Shown: in pieces, positions 13,746 to 25,623 of the stretch
Layout: each line of letters begins with the position of its first letter
How positions within the stretch are numbered: position 1 is the stretch's first letter
Assembly: GCF_002142215.1 (NCBI RefSeq)
Contig: NZ_NAST01000009.1
Location: 32,677 to 96,676, forward strand
DNA length: 64,000 nt
Origin: Gilliamella sp. N-G2
GTDB lineage: Bacteria; Pseudomonadota; Gammaproteobacteria; Enterobacterales; Orbaceae
Reading direction: 5' to 3'
Made by a program: the position numbers and the translations under genes
The notes under the pieces: generated by a model
What the model saw: only the letters and a program-made list of their open reading frames with translations
What the model was told of the DNA's origin: nothing
Databases searched by the model: none

Positions 13746-13756
13746 CTAAGTTTAGT

Positions 13757-15394
13757 TTATTGAATTGCTTTAGCGACTATTTGCTGTGCTTCTTGTTGAA
13801 GAGTTAATAGATGCTCATTACCGATAAAACTTTCTGCATAAATCTTATAAGCATCTTCTGTACCAGAAGGACGAGCAGCAAACCACCCGTTTTGAGTGAT
13901 CACTTTTAAACCACCAATTGGCGCATTATTCGCTGGTGCTGTGGTTAAGCATTGAGTAATTTCCTCACCAGCTAGTTTATCTGTGGTTAATTGGCTGGCA
14001 TCGAGTTTGGCTAATTTTTGTTTTTCAGTAAATGATGCAGGTGCTTGAATTCGACCATAATAAGAAACACCAAATTTAGCTTCAAGTTCTTGGTATTGCT
14101 CCTGTGGATTTTTGCCTGTTTTAGCCGTCATTTCCGCCGCTAATAAGCATAAAATGATGCCATCTTTATCCGTTGCCCAAACTTTGCCATTAGTTCTTAA
14201 GAATGAACCACCTGCACTTTCTTCACCGGCAAAACCGAGTTTACCATGATAAAGTCCATCAGCATACCATTTAAAGCCAACTGGATATTCAAGGTATTTT
14301 TTGTTTAAGCTACTAGCAACACGATCGATCATTGAGCTAGTGACCAGCGTTTTACCAATAGCGATATTTTGATGCCACTGTGGACGATTTTGAAATAAAT
14401 AGTTTACGCAAGTTGAAAGGTAAGCATTCGGATTCATTAACCCTTTTGGTGTAACAATGCCGTGACGGTCAGCATCAGTATCGTTACCAAAAGCTAAATC
14501 AAATTTATCTTTGAGGTTTAATAAACCGGCCATTGCCCAGCGACTTGAACAATCCATACGGATCACTTCATCATGATCAAGGTGCATAAAGCTAAATGTT
14601 GGGTCAATTTTATTGTTGACGATTTCAAGGTTTATGCCGTATTTTTCAGCAATGCGGGGCCAATAAGTAATACATGCACCGCCAAGTGGATCAACACCAA
14701 TTTTTAGCGATGATGTTTTAATTAATGACAGATCTAAAATATTTTCAAGATCGTTAACATAATCAGTTTCATATTCTTTAGTATGAACGTAGTCTGATTT
14801 TATTGCTTTCTCTAAGCTAACACGTTTAACACCACTAAGGTTATTTTTTAATAATTCATTAGCACGGTTTTCGATTTGTTTAGTTATATCAGTATCAGCT
14901 GGACCACCATTAGTCGGATTATATTTGATACCGCCATCTTCAGGTGGATTATGTGATGGAGTAATAACTATGCCATCAGCTAATTGAGATTGTTTATCCT
15001 GATTATAAGTCAATATTGCATGAGAGATCACTGGTGTGGGAGTATAGCCCCAATTTTGCGCTATAACTACAGTTTGTTCATTCGCCACAAAGACTTCAAG
15101 CACTGATTTTAAAGCAAGTTCAGATAAAGCATGGGTATCTTGACCAATAAAACATGGTCCAGTGATATTGTTTGCTTTGCGATATTCGGCTACCGCTTGG
15201 GCAATTGCTAATATGTGTGCTTCATTGAAGGTTGCTTTATTTGAGCTACCACGATGACCTGATGTACCAAAAATAACTAATTGGCTAACATTATCAACAT
15301 TTGGTTGAATTTGATAATAGTTATTTTGTAATGTTTGGATATTAATTAGGTCAGATGGTTGAGCTAATAATCCCGCACGGCTTGACTTAGCCAT
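13757..15394 (-). CDS. pgm: Alpha-D-glucose phosphoglucomutase
   Basis: Interconverts glucose-1-P and glucose-6-P, linking glycolysis to glycogen and cell-envelope sugar synthesis. At 545 residues it is one short of E. coli Pgm. The catalytic phosphoserine is Ser147 in [11 protein letters not shown], the magnesium loop is DTDADRHG near 302-309, and the sugar-binding GEESAGGS loop and the phosphate-binding RPSGTED motif are intact. GAGGAGT precedes the ATG. seqA lies 74 bases upstream in the same direction, as in enterobacteria. Confidence 0.97.
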   Translation of the reverse strand: MAKSSRAGLLAQPSDLINIQTLQNNYYQIQPNVDNVSQLVIFGTSGHRGSSNKATFNEAHILAIAQAVAEYRKANNITGPCFIGQDTHALSELALKSVLEVFVANEQTVVIAQNWGYTPTPVISHAILTYNQDKQSQLADGIVITPSHNPPEDGGIKYNPTNGGPADTDITKQIENRANELLKNNLSGVKRVSLEKAIKSDYVHTKEYETDYVNDLENILDLSLIKTSSLKIGVDPLGGACITYWPRIAEKYGINLEIVNNKIDPTFSFMHLDHDEVIRMDCSSRWAMAGLLNLKDKFDLAFGNDTDADRHGIVTPKGLMNPNAYLSTCVNYLFQNRPQWHQNIAIGKTLVTSSMIDRVASSLNKKYLEYPVGFKWYADGLYHGKLGFAGEESAGGSFLRTNGKVWATDKDGIILCLLAAEMTAKTGKNPQEQYQELEAKFGVSYYGRIQAPASFTEKQKLAKLDASQLTTDKLAGEEITQCLTTAPANNAPIGGLKVITQNGWFAARPSGTEDAYKIYAESFIGNEHLLTLQQEAQQIVAKAIQ

Positions 15395-15468
15395 TTTTTA
15401 CTCCTCTCTCATAACTTTATTTTTATATTCATTTTTATAATCAATATGTTAGTGAATTATTATATAGT

Positions 15469-15972
15469 TTACGGTAAAAAAGCATGGATAACTTGATTAA
15501 TCATGCTTTCTGAGATACCCATGTCACTCATAATTGATTCAATAATATATAGTTTCCGCGCTGTATTCGTATTACTAATTACCCAATATGGAGTACCAAT
15601 AATTTCTCGGGGTTTGGTATTTTTACCTGATGTTTCTAATAAAAGTTTGTCTTTAGCCAAATATTGGCGTTTACTACCGTGTAACGATGTCGTAGCAATT
15701 GAAAATAGTGCAGGGTTATAGTTATATAAAGCACCAAGTAGTAATAAAAAACGACTAATAATCGATTTTTCATTTGTGAAAGTGTCGCTAGTAAGGAGAT
15801 CATTAAAAATTGGGTAATGATTTTCTTTGGCTAATATAGGATCAATTTTAGTGATTTCAGGTTGGTTAAAGTTTAATAAACGTCGCAAAATACTTGATGC
15901 ATCTTCACCAATATGTTTAGTTTGACCCGCAATAAATTGATAAAGTTCTTCGTCGATTTCGATAGTTTTCAT
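15469..15972 (-). CDS. seqA: Replication initiation regulator SeqA
   Basis: Binds hemimethylated GATC and sequesters newly replicated origins. The 167-residue protein has the N-terminal oligomerisation domain (MKTIEIDEELYQFIAGQTKH) and a C-terminal DNA-binding domain starting around residue 55, with conserved GTPYWVISNTNT. It is a little shorter than E. coli SeqA (181). The seqA-pgm order is conserved. Its presence implies a Dam/SeqA-type replication cycle, a gammaproteobacterial trait. Confidence 0.95.
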   Translation of the reverse strand: MKTIEIDEELYQFIAGQTKHIGEDASSILRRLLNFNQPEITKIDPILAKENHYPIFNDLLTSDTFTNEKSIISRFLLLLGALYNYNPALFSIATTSLHGSKRQYLAKDKLLLETSGKNTKPREIIGTPYWVISNTNTARKLYIIESIMSDMGISESMINQVIHAFLP

Positions 15973-15993
15973 TCTGTTACTTTGCCTATTAAA

Positions 15994-16179
15994 TTATTGT
16001 ACTGGACAACCATCAACTGGAATGGCGTCAAAATTTAAGCTTTTAGTTGGCCTGTCTTGTAAACAATCTGGTTTAGATTGATGTGTGACGGTTTCGTTTT
16101 TTATCGTCGTTTGCTGATTTTCATCATGACAAGCCGTTATCATAACTGATAATAGTAAAGGAAAAAATAACCGTTTCAT
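15994..16179 (-). CDS. Small hypothetical lipoprotein
   Basis: A 61-residue protein with a lipoprotein signal peptide ending in MITAC (Cys17) and a short hydrophilic tail carrying two more Cys (PDCLQD and DGCPVQ) that could form a disulfide. No family was recognised. It lies 21 bases upstream of seqA in the same direction and may be co-transcribed with it. The signal peptide and operon position favour a real gene over chance. Confidence 0.6.
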   Translation of the reverse strand: MKRLFFPLLLSVMITACHDENQQTTIKNETVTHQSKPDCLQDRPTKSLNFDAIPVDGCPVQ

Positions 16180-16345
16180 GTACTTATTGTATGGTAGATT
16201 AACAATTGAGCTGAGTATAACTCAAGTTAGCCAAAAATTATATTATCAAATGATAAAATAATGAAAATGATATTGTTGTTTTTCCAAAAGAATATTATGC
16301 TAAACATGGTATAAAAATATACTCAAATTATATGAGGAATAAATT

Positions 16346-16834
16346 ATGAAAAAAATCGTCACATTAACTATTCTAGCTGCAATTTTATCTGGATGTAGTA
16401 ATAGTGATATCTATTCTGGCGATGTATATACAGCAGACCAAGCTAAACAAGTTCAACAAGTAAGTTATGGTACAGTTGTGTCGGTAAGAGCAGTTAAGAT
16501 TCAAGCAAATTCTGATGGTAAGAATGGTGGCAATGTATCTGGTCCTTTAGGAGGTGCCGTAATCGGTGGAGTTTTGGGTAATACGATTGGTGGTGGTACA
16601 GGCCGGATTTTAGCAGCAGCAACCGGTGCTATAGGCGGAGCAATATTAGGTGATTCTATTGAAAACAAATCTAGTCAGGCCGACGCGGTTGAGTTAGAAA
16701 TTAAGCAAGAGAATGGTTCTAATATAGTCATAATACAAAAAGGTGATGCTAAGCAGTTTTATGCTGGTCAAAATGTTAAATTAATTACTAATGGTCAACG
16801 TATCAATGTAGCACCAAGATATAGTGGTAAATAA
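16346..16834 (+). CDS. slyB: SlyB-type outer-membrane lipoprotein with glycine zipper
   Basis: A 162-residue lipoprotein with lipobox LSGCS (Cys17) followed by the SlyB/Pcp pattern: QVQQVSYGTVVSVRAV, then a glycine-zipper 2TM segment (GGAVIGGVLGNTIGGG to GGAILGDSIE, about 66-108) and a C-terminal beta domain. SlyB proteins help stabilise the outer membrane under stress in enterobacteria. ATGAGGAATAAATT provides a ribosome-binding AGGA before the ATG. No clear PhoP box was seen. Confidence 0.9.
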   Translation: MKKIVTLTILAAILSGCSNSDIYSGDVYTADQAKQVQQVSYGTVVSVRAVKIQANSDGKNGGNVSGPLGGAVIGGVLGNTIGGGTGRILAAATGAIGGAILGDSIENKSSQADAVELEIKQENGSNIVIIQKGDAKQFYAGQNVKLITNGQRINVAPRYSGK

Positions 16835-16888
16835 TATCTGATCTATTTCAAATCTATCATTCAAATCTTGTTAGTTTTATCTGAATTT

Positions 16889-16928
16889 GCTTTCACTTAT
16901 ACTTGTTATCAGTGAAAGCTTCTTTTTA
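16889..16928 (+). terminator. slyB terminator
   Basis: Perfect stem GCTTTCACT / AGTGAAAGC with a 13-base loop, followed by TTCTTTTT. Confidence 0.85.
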
Positions 16929-17062
16929 TTTTACTTATCTTCTTTGCTATTTTATCCTCATCAGCTAATTGATTATTTTGTCGACATAAAAATTTGCCTG
17001 TCTAATCACAAATCGCTAAACTCAAACTAAATGTTTTAATAGAAATAAGGAACTATATAGTA

Positions 17063-17470
17063 ATGCGTATATTACATACAATGATCCGAGTCGGGGATTT
17101 AAAACGATCAATTGATTTCTATACTCGAGTTATGGGAATGACACTGCTTAGAACCAGTGAAAACCCGGAATATCAATATTCACTGGCTTTTGTCGGTTAT
17201 GGTGATGAGTCAACCAATTCAGTAATTGAATTAACTTATAATTGGGGAACTGAAAAATATGATCACGGTACTGCTTTTGGTCATATTGCTATTGGTGTTG
17301 ATGATGTTGCTAAAATGTGTGAGGATGTTCGTCAAGCTGGTGGTCGAGTTACCCGTGAAGCAGGTCCAGTTAAAGGTGGTAAAACGATTATTGCTTTTAT
17401 TGAAGATCCCGATGGTTATAAAATAGAGTTAATTCAAAATAGCCAAGCGACTAAAGCATTAGGTAATTAA
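17063..17470 (+). CDS. gloA: Lactoylglutathione lyase (glyoxalase I)
   Basis: Converts the methylglyoxal-glutathione hemithioacetal to S-lactoylglutathione. The 135-residue protein keeps all four metal ligands at the E. coli positions: His5, Glu56, His74 and Glu122. Two beta-alpha-beta-beta-beta modules are visible. Glutathione is made by gshB elsewhere in the window (40375-41331). It is monocistronic and convergent with gmk. Confidence 0.97.
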   Translation: MRILHTMIRVGDLKRSIDFYTRVMGMTLLRTSENPEYQYSLAFVGYGDESTNSVIELTYNWGTEKYDHGTAFGHIAIGVDDVAKMCEDVRQAGGRVTREAGPVKGGKTIIAFIEDPDGYKIELIQNSQATKALGN

Positions 17471-17490
17471 TTCAGTTAGTTAAATTTTAC

Positions 17491-17512
17491 TATCGCCGAG
17501 TGATCGGCGATA
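17491..17512. terminator. Hairpin between convergent gloA and gmk
   Basis: Perfect stem TATCGCCGA / TCGGCGATA with a four-base GTGA loop. The T run is weak on either strand, so its strength as a terminator is uncertain, but it is correctly placed for both genes. Confidence 0.6.
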
Positions 17513-17530
17513 TTCGTTATTAAAATTTAG

Positions 17531-18160
17531 TTAATATTTGGCAGCCAATAGATCGGCTAATAGTTGGTGATGGGCTATGGCTTGTTTGCTTTGTTCAAGA
17601 CTAGCACTAGTCATAATGGCATTTAATGCAATTAATGATTCATCAAAATCATCATTGATGATCACATAATCATATTCGTTGAAATGTGAAATTTCAGATT
17701 GAGCTTTATGCATTCTTTTGCTGATCACCTGAGCATCATCTTGACCACGTTTGATGAGTCGATTTTCAAGTTCTTTGAGTGATGGCGGTAAGATAAAAAT
17801 ACTTTTTGATTCAGGCATTTGTTGTCTAACTTGTTCGGCACCTTGCCAGTCAATATCTAAAAAAACATTAATACCTTGCAATAGAGATTGCTCAATTTCG
17901 GCTTTAGATGTTCCATAATAGTGATCGAATACATGCGCATATTCCACGAAAGCATTCTGCTTAATTAATGATTCAAACTCTTGATTATCAACAAAATAGT
18001 AATGTTCACCTTGTTGTTCACCAGGCCTTGGTTTTCTTGTCGTATGAGAAATTGAAACTTTTGCTGGATGGTGGTTTTTTTGTGCTAAATAGGCACGAAT
18101 AAGACTTGATTTACCAGCACCACTTGGCGCTGAGATAATGAATAAAGTACCCGTATACAT
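17531..18160 (-). CDS. gmk: Guanylate kinase
   Basis: ATP-dependent phosphorylation of GMP to GDP, essential for guanine nucleotide supply. The 209-residue protein has the P-loop [10 protein letters not shown] (residues 10-19), the GMP-binding [11 protein letters not shown] motif and the GEHYYFV segment. Length equals E. coli Gmk within two residues. rpoZ, often next to gmk, is not here. Confidence 0.97.
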   Translation of the reverse strand: MYTGTLFIISAPSGAGKSSLIRAYLAQKNHHPAKVSISHTTRKPRPGEQQGEHYYFVDNQEFESLIKQNAFVEYAHVFDHYYGTSKAEIEQSLLQGINVFLDIDWQGAEQVRQQMPESKSIFILPPSLKELENRLIKRGQDDAQVISKRMHKAQSEISHFNEYDYVIINDDFDESLIALNAIMTSASLEQSKQAIAHHQLLADLLAAKY

Positions 18161-18380
18161 AAATAATATTACCGTTTTTTAATAAGATAATGAGTGATTT
18201 TTATTGTCACAAAGAGTCGATAGGCGCTATTATAGCAAAATTTGCTTACTGTATGTGGCTTATTGTTATATATAGATTTTATTTTGAGCAATCAATTAGA
18301 TAACGAATAATGCAGTAGTGAAATTGAATCAACATTATTACAATTATTAGATAGCAATTTATTTCATTAAGGAAAGGAAA

Positions 18381-19076
18381 ATGTCATTAACATTTAAAGA
18401 TGGTGTACAAGCGTGTATTCCAACTTTATTGGGTTATATTGGAATAGGAATTGCCGCTGGTGTTGTGGGTAAAGCGTCTAACTTATCGGTTTTAGAAGTG
18501 ACACTCATGGCAATTATTATTTATGCGGGCGCATCACAATTTATCATCACCGGTTTAATGATGGTAGCAACGCCAATATCTGCGATTATTTTCACGGTGT
18601 TTTTAGTTAATTCGCGGCATTTTTTGATGAGTATGGCGACTGCGCCGGCATTTCGTCGTTTCTCATTATTGAATAATATTGGTATTGGTAGTTTATTAAC
18701 TGATGAAAGTTTTGCGGTAGCCATGAATGCTATTGCTAATAAACAACCCGTAAATCCAGCATGGATGCATGGCCTAAATATAACCGCTTATGCTGCTTGG
18801 ATTCTATCATGTTTAGTTGGGGCATTGATTGGTGAATGGTTGCCTAATCCAGCACAATTTGGATTAGATTATGCTTTAGTGGCGATGTTTATTGGTTTAC
18901 TTTATTTACAGCTAACAGCTGATAAATCTAAAACACTTTTAAATCGTGTTATTGTAATTTTGACAGTCAGTGTAATTTTGATTCTTTTATTACGTTTTGT
19001 CTCATCCGAGATGGCGATATTACTTAGTACTTTTGCCGGTTGCTTTATGGGGATTATTGTGGAGCGTAAAGCATGA
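18381..19076 (+). CDS. azlC: AzlC-family branched-chain amino-acid exporter, large subunit
   Basis: Inner-membrane protein of 231 residues with about six hydrophobic segments and the AzlC signature near the N terminus (FKDGVQACIPTLLGYIGIGIAAG) and AGASQFI near residue 50. AzlC/YgaZ works with a small AzlD/YgaH partner to export branched-chain amino acids or analogues. The ATG has AAGGAAAGG upstream, and the stop overlaps the partner's start in ATGA. Confidence 0.9.
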   Translation: MSLTFKDGVQACIPTLLGYIGIGIAAGVVGKASNLSVLEVTLMAIIIYAGASQFIITGLMMVATPISAIIFTVFLVNSRHFLMSMATAPAFRRFSLLNNIGIGSLLTDESFAVAMNAIANKQPVNPAWMHGLNITAYAAWILSCLVGALIGEWLPNPAQFGLDYALVAMFIGLLYLQLTADKSKTLLNRVIVILTVSVILILLLRFVSSEMAILLSTFAGCFMGIIVERKA

Positions 19077-19396
19077 GTATTTATAGTATATTAATCATTT
19101 TGGGTAGTGGTTTGGTGACTTGGTTACCTCGGGTTATCCCTTTCTTATTAGTCAGAAAATTGCAATTGCCTGAAGTGGTAATTCGTTTTTTATCCTATGT
19201 ACCTATTTGTATTTTAACCGCACTGTTTGTCGAGAATCTTTTTATAGTTAAACAAGGTGAATTTCCTAGTTTTAATTTTGAATATTGCTTAGCTGCGCTG
19301 CCAACTATTGGTGTTGCTGTTTTGACTCGTAACTTGATGTGGGTGGTTATTGCTGGAATGAGTAGTATGGCATTAATTCGCTATTTTATTATCTAA
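19073..19396 (+). CDS. azlD: AzlD-family small subunit of the branched-chain amino-acid exporter
   Basis: A 107-residue protein with four hydrophobic segments and the AzlD motif TWLPRVIPFLL. Its ATG overlaps the azlC stop by four bases (ATGA), which implies translational coupling and a two-subunit exporter. Confidence 0.9.
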   Translation: MSIYSILIILGSGLVTWLPRVIPFLLVRKLQLPEVVIRFLSYVPICILTALFVENLFIVKQGEFPSFNFEYCLAALPTIGVAVLTRNLMWVVIAGMSSMALIRYFII

Positions 19397-19415
19397 ATAG
19401 ATTGTCTATTCAAAC

Positions 19416-19440
19416 AAAAACAGGGCAATTGCCCTGTTTT
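19416..19440. terminator. Bidirectional terminator between azlD and hemY
   Basis: Fully palindromic AAAACAGGGCAATTGCCCTGTTTT, flanked by A and T runs on opposite sides, lies between convergent azlD and hemY and can end both transcripts. Confidence 0.9.
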
Positions 19441-19455
19441 ACTATTTAATATTTT

Positions 19456-20355
19456 TTAAGTTCTTTCTTTTTGTTCTAATTTTATAATGCTTTTATTCAA
19501 CTTTTCCGCTTCGGCTGTTTGGCCTAATTGATTTAAATAGTTGGCCATTGCTTTTTGGTTAGCTAGGTTATTAACAATAACTTTTGGTTGTTGTTTCCAC
19601 CATTTTATCAAAGCAAGTGGATCACTGTTGGTTGATAACTGCTTGATACGGCCAATATACGCTGCTTGTCTAAACTGATCGAGCTGAGAGTCTGGATAAG
19701 CTTTAGTTTTATACATAATTGGTAATAAATCAATAACGGATTGATAATCTTCCGTTTCATAATAGAGTTGATCGGCTAATCTCAATATTTCAACATTACG
19801 CGGTTTTTCGTTTATTAGTTTTTCAATTGTGATTTTAGCTGCACTATATTCATGATTTTTGAGTTGTAAACGAATTTGTACTAGTTGAAAAGCAAATAAC
19901 TCTTTTGGTTGGCAAAATTTTGCCGCTTCGGCTAAAGATTGATTAGCAGCTATTAATTGGTCTGCATCAATTTGTGCTTGAGCTGCAAGTAAATAAGATA
20001 AAGTAGAGCTTTTTGCACCTTTGGCACTTTTCATAAATAGTTTTGCAGCTTGTTGATAATCACCTTGTAAAAGGTAAAATTGCGCTTGTTCAACCCGTTT
20101 AATCGATTTCTTCGGTGATTTTAATCTTAACCATTCACCAAAAGCAGTTTTTGAATTAAAGATTTTTTTGCATATTTCATAAACTAGATACAGGGCAAGT
20201 AATCCTAACAATTGTAATATGACAAATGAGTTAAAAGACATACTTATTCTATATTTAGCAATCTCAAATACCGCTGAACCTTGATTGCCTTCAAGAATAG
20301 GGCCAAGAAAAAAACCACCGACTAATACTAAGAAAATAATGAGTATTTTTAACAT
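19456..20355 (-). CDS. hemY: HemY, TPR protein of the hemCDXY operon
   Basis: A 299-residue inner-membrane protein with two N-terminal membrane segments (about 1-20 and 38-62) and a C-terminal helical TPR-like repeat region (about 85-290). This is the HemY arrangement of Enterobacterales, where the protein is tied to haem synthesis but has no known enzyme activity; it is not protoporphyrinogen oxidase of Gram-positives. It is shorter than E. coli HemY (about 400), the difference being at the C terminus. It is the last gene of the operon, 10 bases after hemX. Confidence 0.9.
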   Translation of the reverse strand: MLKILIIFLVLVGGFFLGPILEGNQGSAVFEIAKYRISMSFNSFVILQLLGLLALYLVYEICKKIFNSKTAFGEWLRLKSPKKSIKRVEQAQFYLLQGDYQQAAKLFMKSAKGAKSSTLSYLLAAQAQIDADQLIAANQSLAEAAKFCQPKELFAFQLVQIRLQLKNHEYSAAKITIEKLINEKPRNVEILRLADQLYYETEDYQSVIDLLPIMYKTKAYPDSQLDQFRQAAYIGRIKQLSTNSDPLALIKWWKQQPKVIVNNLANQKAMANYLNQLGQTAEAEKLNKSIIKLEQKERT

Positions 20356-20365
20356 TATTATTCTC

Positions 20366-21781
20366 CTACTTACCTAATGCTGATTTGACTCGAGTTTGCA
20401 TTAATTTTTCAAGTTCAATAACGCTATCGAGTTTATCGGGGATGTTTTGATTACTAATCGATTGTTTTTGTAAATTATCAAGATCATTTAAGAATAATTT
20501 AACCGCTGATGCATTACCATCGAAATAAGCATTAATCCAAGTCGAAGCATCATGTAAAGCACGTTGATATATGAGTTCTTGATGTCTTGGTACTGCCTGC
20601 GCCGCAATTAATAACCGGAAACGAATATTTTCACGAAGATACAGAGTCTGTTCTGAACTTAAAGGTGTTTTTAAAATCTGGCATCTGACAATTTGCTTTT
20701 CATCACTACCTGCTTTATCGAGACAAGTGGCAAAATGATTATCTTTTGCGTCTAATTTTTCAATTTTGATAAATTTGTCCATAAATTTTTCCGCATTAGC
20801 GAGTAAATTGTCTGACCAATCATCTATTGATGAGCTAACTTGATCTTCAGCTAAGTTAGATGATGGTTTATTATTTGTTGAAACCCCATTTGCGGTTTTA
20901 ATTTCATTTTGGTTAACTGCCTGTGCAGCTTCTTTATAATTACCGACTAAAGGTAAGTCTGTTAATGATTCAGATAAACCTAATAGTTTAATAATAATCC
21001 CATCTTCATCAATAAAACTGATTTGTGATAAGGCATTAATATCTTTGCTAATGGCTTGTCTTGCTGCTAATAGACTTGGATCATTGGTTTTGGCCAAACT
21101 TTCATCAGCACTTTTCAATAATAAACGGGCACTGGTATAATCTTGGTCATTCCAAATTTTTCTACCCGCAAGGTGGACTAAATAGTTAGCCTGTGAGATT
21201 AACCAAACATTATTATCAAGGGTGGATAGGGCTGATAAACGTTCATTAATCGTATTCAAATTTTGTTCGTTTAACTTTGTTGCATCATTAATTTGTATGG
21301 TTAATTGTTGTTGAATCTTTTGGTTTTCATTTAATTGGCGATCAACACGCTGTGATAAAGATGTAAACTGTTGGTTTTGTTGATTGACTGCATCATTAAT
21401 ATTAGTTTGCAAATCATTAAGTATGCTAGCTTTAGTATTTTGCTTTAAGTTTGCAACCTCTGTTTGTAAGGTGGAAATCTTTCGTTTTTGATTTTCAATT
21501 TGTTTATATCCTTGGAAATAAACAAATCCACTTAAGCAAACTGTTAATGCTATGGCAAGTATTGATAGTTTTGATACAGGTGCATGGGATTTACTACTAT
21601 TAACCGATGAATTGGTTGGTTGTTCGATTTTTGGACTAGAAGTTTTTTTGATTGGTTCTTTTTTATCTACGTTCATCGTCTTTTTCGCTTCTTTGTTTGC
21701 ATTAGGTATTGGCGGTTGACTAAATGAAGTGGTGCTGATGTTGGATAGTGTTGCATTGGCACCATAATATTTTGTTGACAT
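20366..21781 (-). CDS. hemX: HemX-like membrane protein of the haem operon
   Basis: A 471-residue protein with a long Asn/Lys/Ser-rich cytoplasmic N terminus, one membrane segment (about 71-92), a coiled-coil (about 95-180, heptads rich in Gln and Leu) and a periplasmic C-terminal domain beginning YLVHLAGRKIW. Old annotations call this family uroporphyrinogen-III methyltransferase, but the methyltransferase motifs are absent. Gene order hemC-hemD-hemX-hemY supports the name. Confidence 0.88.
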   Translation of the reverse strand: MSTKYYGANATLSNISTTSFSQPPIPNANKEAKKTMNVDKKEPIKKTSSPKIEQPTNSSVNSSKSHAPVSKLSILAIALTVCLSGFVYFQGYKQIENQKRKISTLQTEVANLKQNTKASILNDLQTNINDAVNQQNQQFTSLSQRVDRQLNENQKIQQQLTIQINDATKLNEQNLNTINERLSALSTLDNNVWLISQANYLVHLAGRKIWNDQDYTSARLLLKSADESLAKTNDPSLLAARQAISKDINALSQISFIDEDGIIIKLLGLSESLTDLPLVGNYKEAAQAVNQNEIKTANGVSTNNKPSSNLAEDQVSSSIDDWSDNLLANAEKFMDKFIKIEKLDAKDNHFATCLDKAGSDEKQIVRCQILKTPLSSEQTLYLRENIRFRLLIAAQAVPRHQELIYQRALHDASTWINAYFDGNASAVKLFLNDLDNLQKQSISNQNIPDKLDSVIELEKLMQTRVKSALGK

Positions 21782-21803
21782 AAATTAACCCCATTTAGAT
21801 TTT

Positions 21804-22538
21804 TTAAATATTTTTGGCATTATGACATAGAGTTATCATTGTTTTAAATAAAAATTGATTATTTGCACTAACAATTTTTAAAACTTTTTGCCAATTTAAC
21901 TGTTTAGCTTTCGCAAAAATTCTATCACTGGTTACGATTAGTTGTGCATCATTTTTATGTTTATTTTGGCAGTAAATATCTAGCTGTAATAGGTGATCAA
22001 CACTCGTAATTAATATGATTTGTTGGGTAATATTTTCGGCTAATATGTTTGGTTTATAAGTAATAGTTTGACGAGTATAGCATGCTATTGTCTTCACATT
22101 AACTGTTTGCAACTTTAACTGCTGAGATAATTGTTGACCGCCATTATCCCCACAAAGAATCAACGCATTATGACCACTTATGGGTTGTTGATTTAATAAT
22201 GATAATAATCCAGCACTATTTTCTTCATTTGGGTAATCAACATGAACGCTATTTTGTTGGCTAAATAATTCGGCAGATTTTTTGCCAATGGCAAAATAGT
22301 GAAGGTGATTAGGTAACCTGAGATTAGGCAGATGTTGTTCAATCATATAAGTGACTTGTGGTGAAACAATAATAACCATATCACCTCGATTGAGGTTATC
22401 CAACTGTTGCTGTAAATACCTCAGATCTTGACCAGCTAAGATATTAAAAAAAGGTAGATGTTTTGCTGATATATTGGCTTGATTTAATAATAGGGTTAAA
22501 TTATCCCCTTCTGGGGAAGGGCGAGTAATATAAATCAT
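21804..22538 (-). CDS. hemD: Uroporphyrinogen-III synthase
   Basis: Closes and inverts the D-ring of hydroxymethylbilane to uroporphyrinogen III. The 244-residue protein belongs to a fast-evolving family; recognisable pieces are ITRPSPEGDNL at the N terminus, FAIGKKSAELF and LILCGDNGG. The start overlaps the hemC stop (TAATG), giving translational coupling, which supports the assignment more than the sequence does. Confidence 0.93.
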   Translation of the reverse strand: MIYITRPSPEGDNLTLLLNQANISAKHLPFFNILAGQDLRYLQQQLDNLNRGDMVIIVSPQVTYMIEQHLPNLRLPNHLHYFAIGKKSAELFSQQNSVHVDYPNEENSAGLLSLLNQQPISGHNALILCGDNGGQQLSQQLKLQTVNVKTIACYTRQTITYKPNILAENITQQIILITSVDHLLQLDIYCQNKHKNDAQLIVTSDRIFAKAKQLNWQKVLKIVSANNQFLFKTMITLCHNAKNI

Positions 22539-23455
22539 TAGTTAATTAGTTCCGCTAATATTTTATCAGCGCCTTTAGCTAATAATTTTGCTGCCAATTT
22601 TTCGCCTAAACTCTCAGCTTCTATGGCTGCGCCTGTTACTCTAACTTTAATAATTGTTGAACCATCTAGACTGCCAACTAAACCAGTTAAGGTTAATAAA
22701 TTGTTAGTTAAAAGACTTTGACAGGCAATAGGCACTTGGCAACCCCCTTGTAATGCCTGATTCATTGCTCTTTCAGCTTGAATACAAATTCGGCTATTTT
22801 TATCATCAAGTGGCGCAAGTAATTGCAAAATTGTTTCATCATTAATTCGAGTTTCGATGCCAACGGCACCTTGGCCTACCGCAGGTAAAATTAAGTCAGT
22901 ATCAATGTATTGTTTGATTCGTTCTTGTAATTCTAGTCGTTTTAAACCAACAGCAGCTAGAATAATGCCATCATATTCTTGGTTATCCAATTTGGCTAAA
23001 CGGGTACCAACATTACCACGTAAATCTTTGATTATTAAATGTGGATATTTAGCCCGTAATTGACATTGACGTCTTAAACTTGAGGTGCCAATGATAGCTC
23101 CATCAGGTAAATCATCTAAACATTGATATTGATTTGATATAAATGCATCCCGAACATCATCACGTTGACAGATTGTGGCAAGCGTTAATCCTGTAGGAAA
23201 TTGAGCTGGAATGTCCTTGATAGAATGAACGGCAATATCAGCTTCATTATCTATTATGGCTTGTTCTAATTGTTTGACAAATAATCCTTTACCGCCGATT
23301 TTCGATAGCGGACTGTCCAATAGTACATCACCTTTAGTTACCATTGGGATTAGTTCAACGGTTAAATCTTGGTGGATTGTCATTAATTGTTGTTTAACAA
23401 AGTTAGCTTGCCAAAGGGCTAAGGGACTTTTTCTTGTTGCGATGCGGATTTTCAA
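22538..23455 (-). CDS. hemC: Porphobilinogen deaminase (hydroxymethylbilane synthase)
   Basis: Polymerises four porphobilinogens onto a dipyrromethane cofactor. The 305-residue protein carries the N-terminal [15 protein letters not shown], the catalytic Asp in SIKDIPA, the porphyrin-binding GTSSLRRQ and the cofactor Cys in LQGGCQVPI. It is the first gene of hemCDXY. In E. coli the divergent neighbour is cyaA; here purB lies upstream in the same direction. Confidence 0.97.
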   Translation of the reverse strand: MKIRIATRKSPLALWQANFVKQQLMTIHQDLTVELIPMVTKGDVLLDSPLSKIGGKGLFVKQLEQAIIDNEADIAVHSIKDIPAQFPTGLTLATICQRDDVRDAFISNQYQCLDDLPDGAIIGTSSLRRQCQLRAKYPHLIIKDLRGNVGTRLAKLDNQEYDGIILAAVGLKRLELQERIKQYIDTDLILPAVGQGAVGIETRINDETILQLLAPLDDKNSRICIQAERAMNQALQGGCQVPIACQSLLTNNLLTLTGLVGSLDGSTIIKVRVTGAAIEAESLGEKLAAKLLAKGADKILAELIN

Positions 23456-23573
23456 TGATGCTCCCTATCTTCCGAACTTTAAATAATTTTGTTGTTATAT
23501 TTCATTCAACATAAATTGGTTCGCCTAAAACCCATTATATTTGAGCTTTAGGCTGTAACACTTATTATGTCAT

Positions 23574-24965
<1,392 letters not shown>

Positions 24966-24971
24966 TTAAAT

Positions 24972-25622
24972 TTAATAACTTTGTTGATTAATATCTTTTA
25001 ATAATTCTTGTGCTGCATTACATATTCGTTTACGACTTAGCAAAATTTGCCAACGGCTACCACCAACTTGATACCATAAAATGGCAGAACGAACACAACC
25101 TAGTAGTGAAGCTCTAACTTTGGCTTGCACCAATGAATTTTGTAAATACTCCGCTTTACCTACTACTTTGATTTTGGTTGATAGGGGACTGATGATATCC
25201 GAATAGATCCCTGCTAATGAATAAGAGAGATCATCAACATGATTACTGATTGTCTCTTGATTCATATCTGAATAAAGTCCAGATATCCGTTGCAAACGTT
25301 GATCTATTTTACCTAATGCATCGTTATTTTTTAAAAGTTTGTTGGTGACACTTAATGCACCAAACAAATAACGGATGATTTCAACTTGTTGCTTTTGATT
25401 GGATGATAGTAGTGAGATAAGTGTTTCAAGACCAGTTTTAATATTGATAATACCATCATAAACATCATCAGTGGTTTTTGGCGATGTATTGAATATACTT
25501 TTAATTGCTATTTGATAAAGCGTATTGTTACAAACCCCTGTATTAGCAAGTTGGGGAATAAGTGACGCACATTGTGTTACGCCGGCAAGGGCTATTGCAA
25601 TATGATGATATTTACTATTCAC
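24972..25622 (-). CDS. hflD: HflD, lysogenisation regulator homologue
   Basis: A 216-residue, mainly alpha-helical protein with conserved ALAGVTQCA near the N terminus and RASLLGCVRSAILWYQVGG towards the C terminus. In E. coli HflD is a peripheral membrane protein that affects lambda CII; its cellular role is not settled. It sits one base after mnmA, and the mnmA-hflD-purB order is conserved. Confidence 0.95.
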   Translation of the reverse strand: MNSKYHHIAIALAGVTQCASLIPQLANTGVCNNTLYQIAIKSIFNTSPKTTDDVYDGIINIKTGLETLISLLSSNQKQQVEIIRYLFGALSVTNKLLKNNDALGKIDQRLQRISGLYSDMNQETISNHVDDLSYSLAGIYSDIISPLSTKIKVVGKAEYLQNSLVQAKVRASLLGCVRSAILWYQVGGSRWQILLSRKRICNAAQELLKDINQQSY

Positions 25623-25623
25623 T